A model generated the notes under the pieces. That model did no database searches, was not told where the DNA came from, and was given only the letters and a program-made list of their open reading frames with translations. Shown piece by piece: positions 36,437 through 44,248 of a stretch of DNA of 55,613 nt (its first letter is position 1; the number at the start of each line of letters is the position of its first letter). The stretch spans positions 1 to 55,613 of the forward strand of contig JADFYH010000018.1 of NCBI GenBank assembly GCA_015233135.1. Reading direction: 5' to 3'. Both the position numbers and the translations under genes were made by a program. This stretch comes from Deltaproteobacteria bacterium. GTDB taxonomy: Bacteria; UBA10199; JADFYH01.

Positions 36437-37506
36437 AAGTTCTGTGTGCCATGAGTGGTGGAGTGGATTCGTCTGTGGCTGCTTTGCTCTTAAAGCAACA
36501 AGGTCATGAAGTGATTGGAGTGTCGATGAAGCTGCGGGAGATGCCGATGGATCCATCTCTCAAAGTCAGCGGTTGCTGTTCGCTGGAAGATTTTAATGAT
36601 GCCAGGCGTGTGTGTGATGCCTTGGAGATTCCCTTTTACGCCCTAAATTTTAAAGAACAATTTAATGAAAAAGTGGTGGATGTTTTTGCCTCCGAATATC
36701 TGAGAGGGCGCACTCCCAACCCCTGTGTGCTCTGCAATCGGGACATCAAATTTGATGCGCTTTTGGCAAAGGCTGAGGAAATGGGGGCGCAATCTGTAGC
36801 GACGGGTCATTATGCACGCATTCAAAAAACGGGCGAAAATTACCAGCTGCTCCGTGGGCTAGATTCCAAAAAAGATCAAAGTTATTTCCTTTTCTCTTTA
36901 GGTCAAAAAGAACTCTCAAAAATGATGTTTCCCGTAGGGCATCTGACCAAGCCTCAAGTTCGGGAAATCGCACGCGAATACAATTTGAAGACCAAAGACA
37001 AACCCGAAAGCATGGAGATCTGCTTTGTGCCCAACGATGATCCAGGGGCTTTTCTAGATTCCTATATAGCCGAGGGGCGACATCCTCCACCAGGGGATTA
37101 TATCGATCTCTCGGGTAAAGTGATTGGCAAGCATGAGGGCATCCACAAATATACGATTGGCCAACGTCGAGGAATAAATCTTTCGATGGGAAAAAGATTT
37201 TACGTCCAAAAAATTAATCCTGAAACGAACCAAATTACTTTAGCGGAAGATAGAGCCTTGTATCAGAATTCCTTGTTAGCTTCCAAAGTAGGCTGGATAG
37301 GCTCTACGCCAGCGTTGGAAGAGTGGATGAGTGCAAAAATTCGTTATCGGACTGAGCCAGCGGATTGCCAGATTCAAGCCTTGGAGAATGGGGATTACCA
37401 GATAAATTTCAAAGAAGCGCAACGTGCGATTACGCCGGGACAGGCCTTGGTGTTTTATCGGGGGGACGAAGTGTTGGGGGGGGGCTGGATAGAGAGGGGG
37501 TTATGA
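36433..37506 (+). CDS. mnmA: tRNA-specific 2-thiouridylase MnmA
   Basis: The protein has 357 residues. The PP-loop is AMSGGVDSSVAALLL (about 6-20). The two catalytic Cys are in NPCVLCNRDIKF and MEICFVPNDD, with GHYARI and the TIGQRRGI motif present. It adds the s2 group to U34 of Lys/Glu/Gln tRNAs. It overlaps the upstream small secreted protein and the downstream mtaB (both ATGA-type overlaps). Confidence 0.97.
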   Translation: MKVLCAMSGGVDSSVAALLLKQQGHEVIGVSMKLREMPMDPSLKVSGCCSLEDFNDARRVCDALEIPFYALNFKEQFNEKVVDVFASEYLRGRTPNPCVLCNRDIKFDALLAKAEEMGAQSVATGHYARIQKTGENYQLLRGLDSKKDQSYFLFSLGQKELSKMMFPVGHLTKPQVREIAREYNLKTKDKPESMEICFVPNDDPGAFLDSYIAEGRHPPPGDYIDLSGKVIGKHEGIHKYTIGQRRGINLSMGKRFYVQKINPETNQITLAEDRALYQNSLLASKVGWIGSTPALEEWMSAKIRYRTEPADCQIQALENGDYQINFKEAQRAITPGQALVFYRGDEVLGGGWIERGL

Positions 37507-38816
37507 AAACCGTCGCCATTTTCACCATGGGTTGCCGAGCCAACCAAGCCGATTCGGCTATTTTGGAAGGCATGCTGGCGCGTGAAGGCTGGCGTCTGGT
37601 GGATACGAAAGAGCCTGCGGATGCCTATATCCTCAATACCTGCACGGTCACTAACAATGCCGATCAAGAAGCGCGCTATCTCATTCGTCGGCTGCATCGA
37701 CAAAATCCGGAGGCTTGTATCTTGGTGACGGGCTGTTCTGCCCAAGTAAATCCCAAAGCCTTAGCGGGTGTGGAGGGCGTTGCTTTTGTGGTGGGCAATA
37801 CTCAAAAAAAATCGATCTTGGACTTGCTGAAACAATCAAAACCCTTAGTCCCTGAAATTATGGTTGAAGATATTTTTCAAGAAGAAGCCATTTTTAGCTC
37901 CGATTTCTCTTCCTATTCAAAAAATACAAGGGCCCTTTTAAAAATTCAGGATGGCTGCAATCAGATGTGCAGTTACTGTGTGATTCCCTTTGCGCGCGGG
38001 AAAAACCGCAGTCTCTTGCCTCAGTTGGTGATGGATGAATTGCATCGCTTGTCTGAAATTGGATACTACGAAGCGGTGCTTACCGGCATTCATATTGGTA
38101 CTTACGGCCGCGATCTGAGTCCCCAAACGGATTTGCTGGCCTTAATGAAGCGCATTGAAGACGAGGTCCCCATTCATCGCGTGCGCCTGTCCTCGATAGA
38201 TCCTGAAGAAGTCACCGAAGAAATGATTGAGTTTTTATCCGGCTCCAAAATATTTTGTGCCCATTTGCATATCCCCGTGCAAAGCGGGGAAGATCAAATC
38301 TTAAAGCTGATGCGACGGCGTTATACGGCTCAAGAGTTTTTGGACCTTGGTGTAAAATTGAAGGAAAAAATTCCTGGTGTTTGTCTGGGAACTGATATTA
38401 TGCCTGGTTTCCCCTACGAAAACGAAGAGCGTTTCGAAAAAAGTTACCGCTTAATGCAAGAGAGTCCCCTAGATTACTTGCATGTATTTCCCTATTCGGC
38501 CAAAGAGAAAACTCGTGCAGCAAATTTTCAGGATCAGGTTTCTCAGGCCCAAAAAAGGGAGCGAGTTTCAAAAATGACTGCGCTTTCAAAAGAGAAGAGG
38601 AATCAATTTTACGAAAGTCAAAAAGGCAGTATCCAGGAAATCATTTTGGAAGAAAAGGCTATGCATTTTCCCGAGCATTTTTCCGACAAAATAAGAGGGG
38701 TCTCCCGAAATTTTATTTCGGTTTATGTGGTGGCGAATGAAGATTTAAAAGGAAAACTTGTCAGTTGCAAGATCACTGGCTACGAGGGTGACTATGTTTT
38801 TGGAGAAATTATTTAG
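37503..38816 (+). CDS. mtaB: tRNA (ms2t6A37) methylthiotransferase MtaB
   Basis: I use the ATG at 37503, which overlaps the mnmA stop, giving 437 residues; the longer frame lies inside mnmA. The N-terminal MTTase domain holds three Cys (MGCRANQ, NTCTVTN, VTGCSAQ) for the auxiliary cluster. The radical-SAM CxxxCxxC is GCNQMCSYCVIPFARG. A short C-terminal TRAM-like region follows. It converts t6A37 to ms2t6A37. The gene sits between mnmA and rnc. Confidence 0.93.
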   Translation: MKTVAIFTMGCRANQADSAILEGMLAREGWRLVDTKEPADAYILNTCTVTNNADQEARYLIRRLHRQNPEACILVTGCSAQVNPKALAGVEGVAFVVGNTQKKSILDLLKQSKPLVPEIMVEDIFQEEAIFSSDFSSYSKNTRALLKIQDGCNQMCSYCVIPFARGKNRSLLPQLVMDELHRLSEIGYYEAVLTGIHIGTYGRDLSPQTDLLALMKRIEDEVPIHRVRLSSIDPEEVTEEMIEFLSGSKIFCAHLHIPVQSGEDQILKLMRRRYTAQEFLDLGVKLKEKIPGVCLGTDIMPGFPYENEERFEKSYRLMQESPLDYLHVFPYSAKEKTRAANFQDQVSQAQKRERVSKMTALSKEKRNQFYESQKGSIQEIILEEKAMHFPEHFSDKIRGVSRNFISVYVVANEDLKGKLVSCKITGYEGDYVFGEII

Positions 38817-39552
38817 CGACGAAAGACGTCGACTCAAAGAGTTGGAAAAGGCCTTGGGCGTGAAGTTCAAGAAGCGCGCTCATTTGCGCCACGCCTTAAC
38901 TCATCGTTCTTATGCTAATGAAAAAAAACTGGATGCTACCTTACACAATGAGCGCCTTGAATTTTTAGGTGATGCGGTGTTGGAACTCGTGGTTTCTGAT
39001 CTCTTGATGGAAAAATTTCCCAAGGCGGCTGAAGGAGAATTGTCTAAACAACGGGCAGCAATGGTAAACGAAAAAAGCCTGGCGGCCATGGCGAGGCATT
39101 TTGGTATTGGCGATAAGCTTTATTTAGGGAAAGGTGAAGCTTTGGGGTTGGGTCGCGAAAAAAACTCGCTTTTGGCCAATGCTTACGAGGCAGTATTGGG
39201 GGCCCTTTATTTGGATAGAGGTTTTAAAAAAACCTGCAGGGTGGTTCGCTTGCATGCCGAAAAATTGCTTAGGCGCGTGACGGATGAAGGGTTTTATAAA
39301 GATTACAAGACCCAACTTCAAGAGACAGCCCAAAATTTATTTAAGACGATTCCCCGTTATCGCCTGGTGGCTCAGACAGGGCCTGATCACGATAAAACCT
39401 TTGAAGTGAATTTGATGATCAATAATGAAATCTACGGGACGGGTTCTGGAAAAAATAAAAAAGATGCAGAGCAGTTGGCTGCACAGAGGGCCTTGTTGAA
39501 GATAGAAATGATGCCTCAGCCTGAGAATGTTGTAGCGTCGACATCGCATTAG
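38794..39552 (+). CDS. rnc: Ribonuclease III
   Basis: From the ATG at 38794 (GAGGGTG just upstream) there are 252 residues; it overlaps mtaB by 23 bases. The RNase III signature is NERLEFLGDAVLEL, and a second metal-binding Glu lies in ANAYEAVLGALYLD. A double-stranded RNA-binding domain occupies about 170-245 (DYKTQLQETAQ, TGSGKNKKDAEQLAAQRAL). It processes rRNA precursors and structured mRNAs. rnc-era adjacency is conserved widely. Confidence 0.97.
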   Translation: MFLEKLFSDERRRLKELEKALGVKFKKRAHLRHALTHRSYANEKKLDATLHNERLEFLGDAVLELVVSDLLMEKFPKAAEGELSKQRAAMVNEKSLAAMARHFGIGDKLYLGKGEALGLGREKNSLLANAYEAVLGALYLDRGFKKTCRVVRLHAEKLLRRVTDEGFYKDYKTQLQETAQNLFKTIPRYRLVAQTGPDHDKTFEVNLMINNEIYGTGSGKNKKDAEQLAAQRALLKIEMMPQPENVVASTSH

Positions 39553-39567
39553 TTAAGAGAAAAACCC

Positions 39568-40440
39568 ATGTTCAAATCTGGCTACATTGCCATCCTCGGG
39601 GCTCCAAATGTTGGGAAATCCACACTGCTCAATGCTTTGCTCGGTGCTAAACTTTCCATTGTTTGTGACAAGCCTCAAACGACTCGCCAAAAATTTTTGG
39701 GCATTGTCCATCACAAAGAAGGGCAACTTCTGTTCCTCGATACCCCCGGTTTACATCAAGCCCACAAGCGTTTGAATCAGTTGATGGTGGATGCTGCCAA
39801 ATCGGCCATTGAGGAGGCCGACCTTATTTATTACATGGTGGATCCTAAAGCCCCCACTCAGGCGGATTTTGGTTTTATCCAGGAGATAGAAGCCAAAAAT
39901 AAAAATTATTTTTTACTGATTAATAAAATTGATAAGACAGATAAGCTTGATCTACTGCCATTTGTCGACGCCTGGAGAAAAAAGTGTAAGGCCAAAGAAA
40001 TCTTTCTCATTTCTGCCCTCGGTTCTGATGGAATTCAGGAAATTCTTAATCAATCGCCACAATATCTTCCCGAAGGCCCGGCCTATTTCCCTGAAGATCA
40101 AATCACCAATCGAGACATGCGTTATTTGGCTTCTGAAATTATACGAGAAAAATTATTTCATCTTACCAGTGACGAAATTCCCTATTCCCTGGCTGTGGTC
40201 ATTGAAGAATACAAAGAAGAAACCAAAATCAACCGAATTGCTGCCACAATTTTTGTGGAAAAAGAATCGCAAAAACCCATTGTGGTGGGCAGGGGAGGTG
40301 CGGTGCTTAAAAAAGTAGGACAAGCCGCCAGAGAAGAATTGGAAAAGCTTTGCGACAAAAAAGTGTTTTTAAGTTTATTCGTAAAAGTGGTGAAGGATTG
40401 GACAAAGAAAGAAAGTGTTTTGAAGGAGTTGGGGTATTGA
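39568..40440 (+). CDS. era: GTPase Era
   Basis: The protein has 290 residues. The G domain has G1 GAPNVGKST, G3 DTPGLHQ and G4 NKID; the C-terminal KH domain is marked by VGRGGAVLKKVGQAAREELE. Era binds the 3' end of 16S rRNA and supports 30S maturation. It ends the operon; a 146-bp MITE-like element follows 16 bases later. Confidence 0.98.
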   Translation: MFKSGYIAILGAPNVGKSTLLNALLGAKLSIVCDKPQTTRQKFLGIVHHKEGQLLFLDTPGLHQAHKRLNQLMVDAAKSAIEEADLIYYMVDPKAPTQADFGFIQEIEAKNKNYFLLINKIDKTDKLDLLPFVDAWRKKCKAKEIFLISALGSDGIQEILNQSPQYLPEGPAYFPEDQITNRDMRYLASEIIREKLFHLTSDEIPYSLAVVIEEYKEETKINRIAATIFVEKESQKPIVVGRGGAVLKKVGQAAREELEKLCDKKVFLSLFVKVVKDWTKKESVLKELGY

Positions 40441-40456
40441 GGGCCCTAAGTTTTAT

Positions 40457-40602
40457 TAGACTTCTTTCCTAACCGTCACGAGCAGTTGGCCTGCAAGGCG
40501 CGGTGGGGCCCGTTTTCCGCAGCGTACGAGTTGTACGTGAGGAAAAACGGGGGAACCGCAACGCCGCAGGGCATTTGCGCAGTAGGTTAGGAAAGAAGTC
40601 TA
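40457..40602. mobile_element. MITE-like element with 18-bp terminal inverted repeats
   Basis: The 18-bp ends TAGACTTCTTTCCTAACC (40457-40474) and its exact complement (40585-40602) bound a GC-rich, nested palindrome: CCCGTTTTCC/GGAAAAACGGG near the centre and CGCGGT/ACCGCA further out. The outermost TA on each side fits a TA target duplication of IS630/mariner type (inference). No ORF fits inside. Its right end supplies the TAG stop of the RlmL-like gene. It separates two convergent genes and would fold into a large hairpin if transcribed. Confidence 0.75.
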
Positions 40603-41781
40603 TTCCGACTTTTTGTCTCGAGTTCCTGCATACAACTCATACTGCAATAAGCGGCAATCCATTTTGGCCGAATAAAACTCAAGTCGGGGATGAGGTCTTA
40701 ACCCAATTTTTTTGGCGAGGTCCAGATTGCCTGTGAAAATATAGCCCCAATAGCCTTTGCATTTTTTCTTCATAAAATCGCCCATGCGACGATAGGTGTC
40801 TTCCAGTTCACTTTCTTTTCCCAGGCGTTCTCCGTATTCGGGATTAAAAAAAATAACGCAGCGTTGCTCGGGAAGTGGATCCGGAAGAGGGGTTATTTCA
40901 AAATCGCCCACTGTAAATTGAATATATTTTTCTACCCCTGCCGCCGCAGCGTTGATTTGAGAGGTTTTGACGGCTTCTGAATGGATATCGCTAGCCTGGA
41001 TAAGAAGATCGGGCACTTCTTTGATTTGTTCTTTCAGTTTGCGTTGTTCCTGTTCATAAACTGCTTTGTCGTAACCTTTCCAATGCATGAAGCCGTAATT
41101 ATTTCGAAGCAGGCCCGGCCGGCGATGGGTCGCCAGCAGTGCCGCCTCAATGGCCACTGTCCCCGAACCACACATGGGATTAATGAAAGGGGAGACCTTA
41201 TCCCACTGGGTCGCCATCAGGGTAGCTGCGACCAGCGGCTCCTGCATGGGTGCCTTACCGGGCATCTTGCGGTACCCGTGCTTGGCCAGTGTTTCACCAC
41301 TGGTATCGATAAAGATTTCGGCAATTTCATCTTTCCAAAACAAATGAACCACGCTGTGATCCAAGAGAGGTCCAGAATCAGGCCGTTTCCCGGTTGTACC
41401 GCGCATACGATCCGCAATGGCATCTTTCACCTTGAGATTCATGAATAAACTATTGTTCACGGTCGCGTGATCGACGGCTGAAGTAATCGAAATATAGCCG
41501 TCTTTGGGAAGGATTTTCTCCCAGGGAAAAGTAAGTAAGGTGTTGTAAATTTCTTGAGGGCTGGTGGCTGGAAATTTTTTCAGCAAATAAAGCACCTGAC
41601 TGGCACAGCGCAGATTCAAATTGAGGCGAATACAGTCGTTGAGGGTCCCTTTTATTTCTACGCCGGTCGTGAAAGTGCTTTCCGGCGTGAATCCCAAATT
41701 GATCACTTCCTGTTCGAGATAAGGAGAGAGGCGTTTGTTGCAGATGATGAGGATGGGTTTGGGGGTGGTGAAGAAGCTCAT
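40600..41781 (-). CDS. THUMP-domain RlmL-like 23S rRNA methyltransferase
   Basis: The protein has 393 residues. An N-terminal THUMP region (about 45-160) is followed by a COG0116 methyltransferase domain: PINPMCGSGTVAIEAALLA (SAM motif I; here INPMCGSG), GSD-like QASDIHSEAVK, and NPEYGERLG. Most relatives have NPPYGER at that last site; Glu replaces the second Pro here. It should make m2G on 23S rRNA as the N-terminal half of RlmL does. The stop codon is provided by the MITE-like element, so the last residues may differ from relatives. Confidence 0.85.
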   Translation of the reverse strand: MSFFTTPKPILIICNKRLSPYLEQEVINLGFTPESTFTTGVEIKGTLNDCIRLNLNLRCASQVLYLLKKFPATSPQEIYNTLLTFPWEKILPKDGYISITSAVDHATVNNSLFMNLKVKDAIADRMRGTTGKRPDSGPLLDHSVVHLFWKDEIAEIFIDTSGETLAKHGYRKMPGKAPMQEPLVAATLMATQWDKVSPFINPMCGSGTVAIEAALLATHRRPGLLRNNYGFMHWKGYDKAVYEQEQRKLKEQIKEVPDLLIQASDIHSEAVKTSQINAAAAGVEKYIQFTVGDFEITPLPDPLPEQRCVIFFNPEYGERLGKESELEDTYRRMGDFMKKKCKGYWGYIFTGNLDLAKKIGLRPHPRLEFYSAKMDCRLLQYELYAGTRDKKSE

Positions 41782-42368
41782 AGAGCCGAAGGCCTATCAA
41801 TTGAAAGTTGTAAAGGTGTTCTGTTTTGAGTTTCTGGAATTTTTTTAGATTCGATTAGTGGTTCTATCTTCGAAGGGGTTGGCTTTGGTAAAAATTTGCC
41901 TATGTGACAACAAGAGTTTTGCAATTTATCAAAAAAATTTACCGAAGTATTAAAAGGGAAATTAACTTCAAAAATTATGGATATTAGGAGTAAAAATACG
42001 CCTACTACAAATATGAAAAGTAAGTAATCTGAGGAATTATCTGGTTTCTTATTTTTATTAAGAAGTTCTTTCTCTCTTTCATTCAGTTCAGCGCCGGCGG
42101 CTTTATTAATAAGTGCATGCAATTCATTAATTTGGAATTCTATAATAACTTTTGCTTTCCATACGCCAAAGAGAATAGCCATTATAAAAATAATTGCCGC
42201 CCCTAAAAATAAATAGGGGCATTTCAAATTTTCTTTCTGTAAAAAAGTATTTACAATATATCCAAAAATCACAGAAGATAACGTGACGGTTGATAAAAAC
42301 CATCCAAACCAAGTAGTTCTGGCAGAAGCCAATAGTGTTATATTTTTATTTTGTTCATCCATAGCCAT
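41778..42368 (-). CDS. Hypothetical membrane protein
   Basis: A 196-residue protein with three hydrophobic helices (TTWFGWFLSTVTLSSVIFGY, LFLGAAIIFIMAILFGVW and YLLFIFVVGVFLLLISIIF) and a charged linker ELNEREKELLNKNKK. I recognise no family. Its base composition is more AT-rich than its neighbours, suggesting recent acquisition. It overlaps the start of the RlmL-like gene by 4 bases, so it is probably translated ahead of it. Confidence 0.6.
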   Translation of the reverse strand: MAMDEQNKNITLLASARTTWFGWFLSTVTLSSVIFGYIVNTFLQKENLKCPYLFLGAAIIFIMAILFGVWKAKVIIEFQINELHALINKAAGAELNEREKELLNKNKKPDNSSDYLLFIFVVGVFLLLISIIFEVNFPFNTSVNFFDKLQNSCCHIGKFLPKPTPSKIEPLIESKKIPETQNRTPLQLSIDRPSAL

Positions 42369-42451
42369 TTAACTTTCTCTTACCTCTTAAATTTTTTTTG
42401 GTCTTCGCACCATCGAGTGGATAAAATAATATACTTTAATTCATTCATTTA

Positions 42452-42870
42452 TTCCCCTCTCCCCTTGGGGGAGAGGGCAGGGTGAGGGGTTCATTCACTT
42501 GCTTCCAATATCTTACTCAACACTCCCTCACGGTTCTCATAAAATTCATTATTCCAAAATCGTAATACTTTGTACCCCTCTGACTTTAACCATTCATCAC
42601 GCTCACTGTCTTTGTTCGCACATTCAATATGTTGACTTCCGTCTAATTCAATCACAATCCGCTTTTCCAAACATACGAAATCCACAATATAAGCGCCAAG
42701 AATATGTTGTCTTCTAAACTTCAATCCCTTTAAATGCCTGGATCTCAAATAGTACCAAAGATCATTTTCTGTATTTGTACTTTTCTTTCTGAGTAATTTT
42801 GAAACGCCAACCAGTGCACCCATTTATTTTTCCCCTCACCCTGACCCTCTCCCCCAAGGGGAGAGGGGAA
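42452..42870. mobile_element. Palindromic-repeat unit enclosing a DUF559 gene
   Basis: The 38-base left repeat (42452-42489) and 39-base right repeat (42832-42870) are inverted copies differing by a single-base indel; each also folds on itself (CCCCTCTCCCC...GGGGAGAGGGG). They tightly bracket one gene, the DUF559 nuclease (42491-42823), leaving a base or two on one side and eight on the other. The repeat belongs to the same family as the elements at 23.8, 25.5 and 27.4 kb. The compact structure looks like a self-contained mobile unit. Confidence 0.65.
42491..42823 (-). CDS. DUF559-domain endonuclease-like protein
   Basis: A 110-residue protein related to Vsr-type (PD-(D/E)XK) nucleases. The core reads KFRRQHILGAYIVDFVCLE, then RIVIELDGSQH, then RDEWLKSEGYKVLRFWN: the conserved Asp, the ELDG Glu/Asp and the Arg/Trp-Asn strand all match DUF559. 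The N-terminal region (RKKSTNTENDLWYYLRSR) is also typical. Physiological function is not established. It lies exactly between inverted copies of a palindromic repeat. Confidence 0.85.
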   Translation of the reverse strand: MGALVGVSKLLRKKSTNTENDLWYYLRSRHLKGLKFRRQHILGAYIVDFVCLEKRIVIELDGSQHIECANKDSERDEWLKSEGYKVLRFWNNEFYENREGVLSKILEASE

Positions 42871-42922
42871 TCCTTGCTGCCTATTTCTAATTTACCAACT
42901 CGTTTCTACGATGAGTCTTTTT

Positions 42923-44161
42923 TCATAAGACCCCCTTCGAAATAATCGAATACTCCCCCACCTGCGGAATATCCCCCAGCAGCCAACCCGGGAAACTGCC
43001 GCCATGCAGAGATTCCAAAGCCTCTCCTGTTTCACTCTGGATTGCTTCAATCGTAAAATTGAAATTTTTTTCAGGGCTCATCACTTCCAGTTTATCGCCT
43101 ACACTCAATTTGTTTTTGGGGCTCACAAGCAAACGCCCTGGCTTACTTTCTAAAATCATCCCACCAAATTCCTGGGTAAAAATATCCGTTACACCGCTTT
43201 CATAACGTTGAAGAGAACTGTCCTTTTTCCCCACTAAAAATCCGGGCGTGTAACCACGGTTGTGGATTTTGTGGAGTTCTTTTAAAAGGTCTGGATTAAA
43301 GGCTTTGCCGGCGAGCATGTCGTCAATGGCTTGACGGTAGGCTTTAGTGGTGACCGACAAATAATAAACTGATTTGGTTCTGCCTTCGACTTTGAAAGAA
43401 TCCAAACCTGCCTCCCACATTTCTTTCAGATGCTCGATGGCCATCAAATCGCGGGCATTCATAATATAGGTGCCATGCTCATCTTCATCAATGCGCATGA
43501 ATTCACCAGGACGTTCTTTTTCTTCGAGATAATAATCTGCGGGCGTTGCATACAGTTTATAGGGCCAACGGCAGGAGTTGGTGCAGAGACCTTGATTGGC
43601 ATCGCGGTGTCCGAAATAATTGGAAAGCAGGCAGCGGCCGGAATGGGCAATGCAAATGGCCCCGTGCACAAAGGCTTCCAGTTCCATTTCGGGGACTTTA
43701 TCTTTAATAAATTTAATATCGTCGATGGAAAGTTCGCGTGAAAGAATGATGCGGGCTACTCCCATTTTATGCCAAAATTTCACGGCAGCCCAATTCATCA
43801 CGTTAGCCTGAACCGAAAGGTGGACGGGTATTTCCGGGTGTTTTTCTTTGACGAGATGGATCAGTCCTGGATCTGCCATGATGAGCGCATCGGGTTTGGC
43901 CTGCATCATTTCGTCTACTTTTTTGGTGAAGAGATCTATCTTGCGATTGTGACCCAAGATATTCGCAGTGAGATAAAATTTCTTATTCAGTTGGTGCGCG
44001 TATTCCGCTCCCTCAAGAATGGATTCGTCCCGAAAACCGTTCTCACGTGCGCGTAGTGAAAACTGGGGGATCCCCGCATAAACTGCATCGGCCCCATAGG
44101 CGAAAGCAAATTTAAGTTTTTCAAGATTCCCCGCAGGGACAAGGAGCTCAGGGTTTTTCAT
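42923..44161 (-). CDS. trhP: U32-family tRNA hydroxylation protein TrhP
   Basis: The protein has 412 residues. The N-terminus ELLVPAGNLEKLKFAFAYG and the U32 signature EAFVHGAICIAHSGRCLLS closely follow E. coli TrhP (YegQ); Cys residues in GRCLLS and LCTNSCRWPY are probable Fe-S ligands. A C-terminal beta domain (about 335-410) is present. TrhP makes 5-hydroxyuridine at U34 of tRNAs from prephenate (family knowledge). It is transcribed divergently from the FeoB-like gene. Confidence 0.9.
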   Translation of the reverse strand: MKNPELLVPAGNLEKLKFAFAYGADAVYAGIPQFSLRARENGFRDESILEGAEYAHQLNKKFYLTANILGHNRKIDLFTKKVDEMMQAKPDALIMADPGLIHLVKEKHPEIPVHLSVQANVMNWAAVKFWHKMGVARIILSRELSIDDIKFIKDKVPEMELEAFVHGAICIAHSGRCLLSNYFGHRDANQGLCTNSCRWPYKLYATPADYYLEEKERPGEFMRIDEDEHGTYIMNARDLMAIEHLKEMWEAGLDSFKVEGRTKSVYYLSVTTKAYRQAIDDMLAGKAFNPDLLKELHKIHNRGYTPGFLVGKKDSSLQRYESGVTDIFTQEFGGMILESKPGRLLVSPKNKLSVGDKLEVMSPEKNFNFTIEAIQSETGEALESLHGGSFPGWLLGDIPQVGEYSIISKGVL

Positions 44162-44248
44162 TATCTTTCTGAGCTAGCACAGTCGATCAATTTCCGCTAG
44201 TCAACTCCATTATCCTTCGCTATAGAGTCCGGCAGCGAAAGGTTCTTC

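Noticed and set aside
37365-37502. 46-residue N-terminal extension of MtaB
   Set aside because: It lies inside mnmA and does not resemble the family; the ATG at 37503 matches the conserved start.
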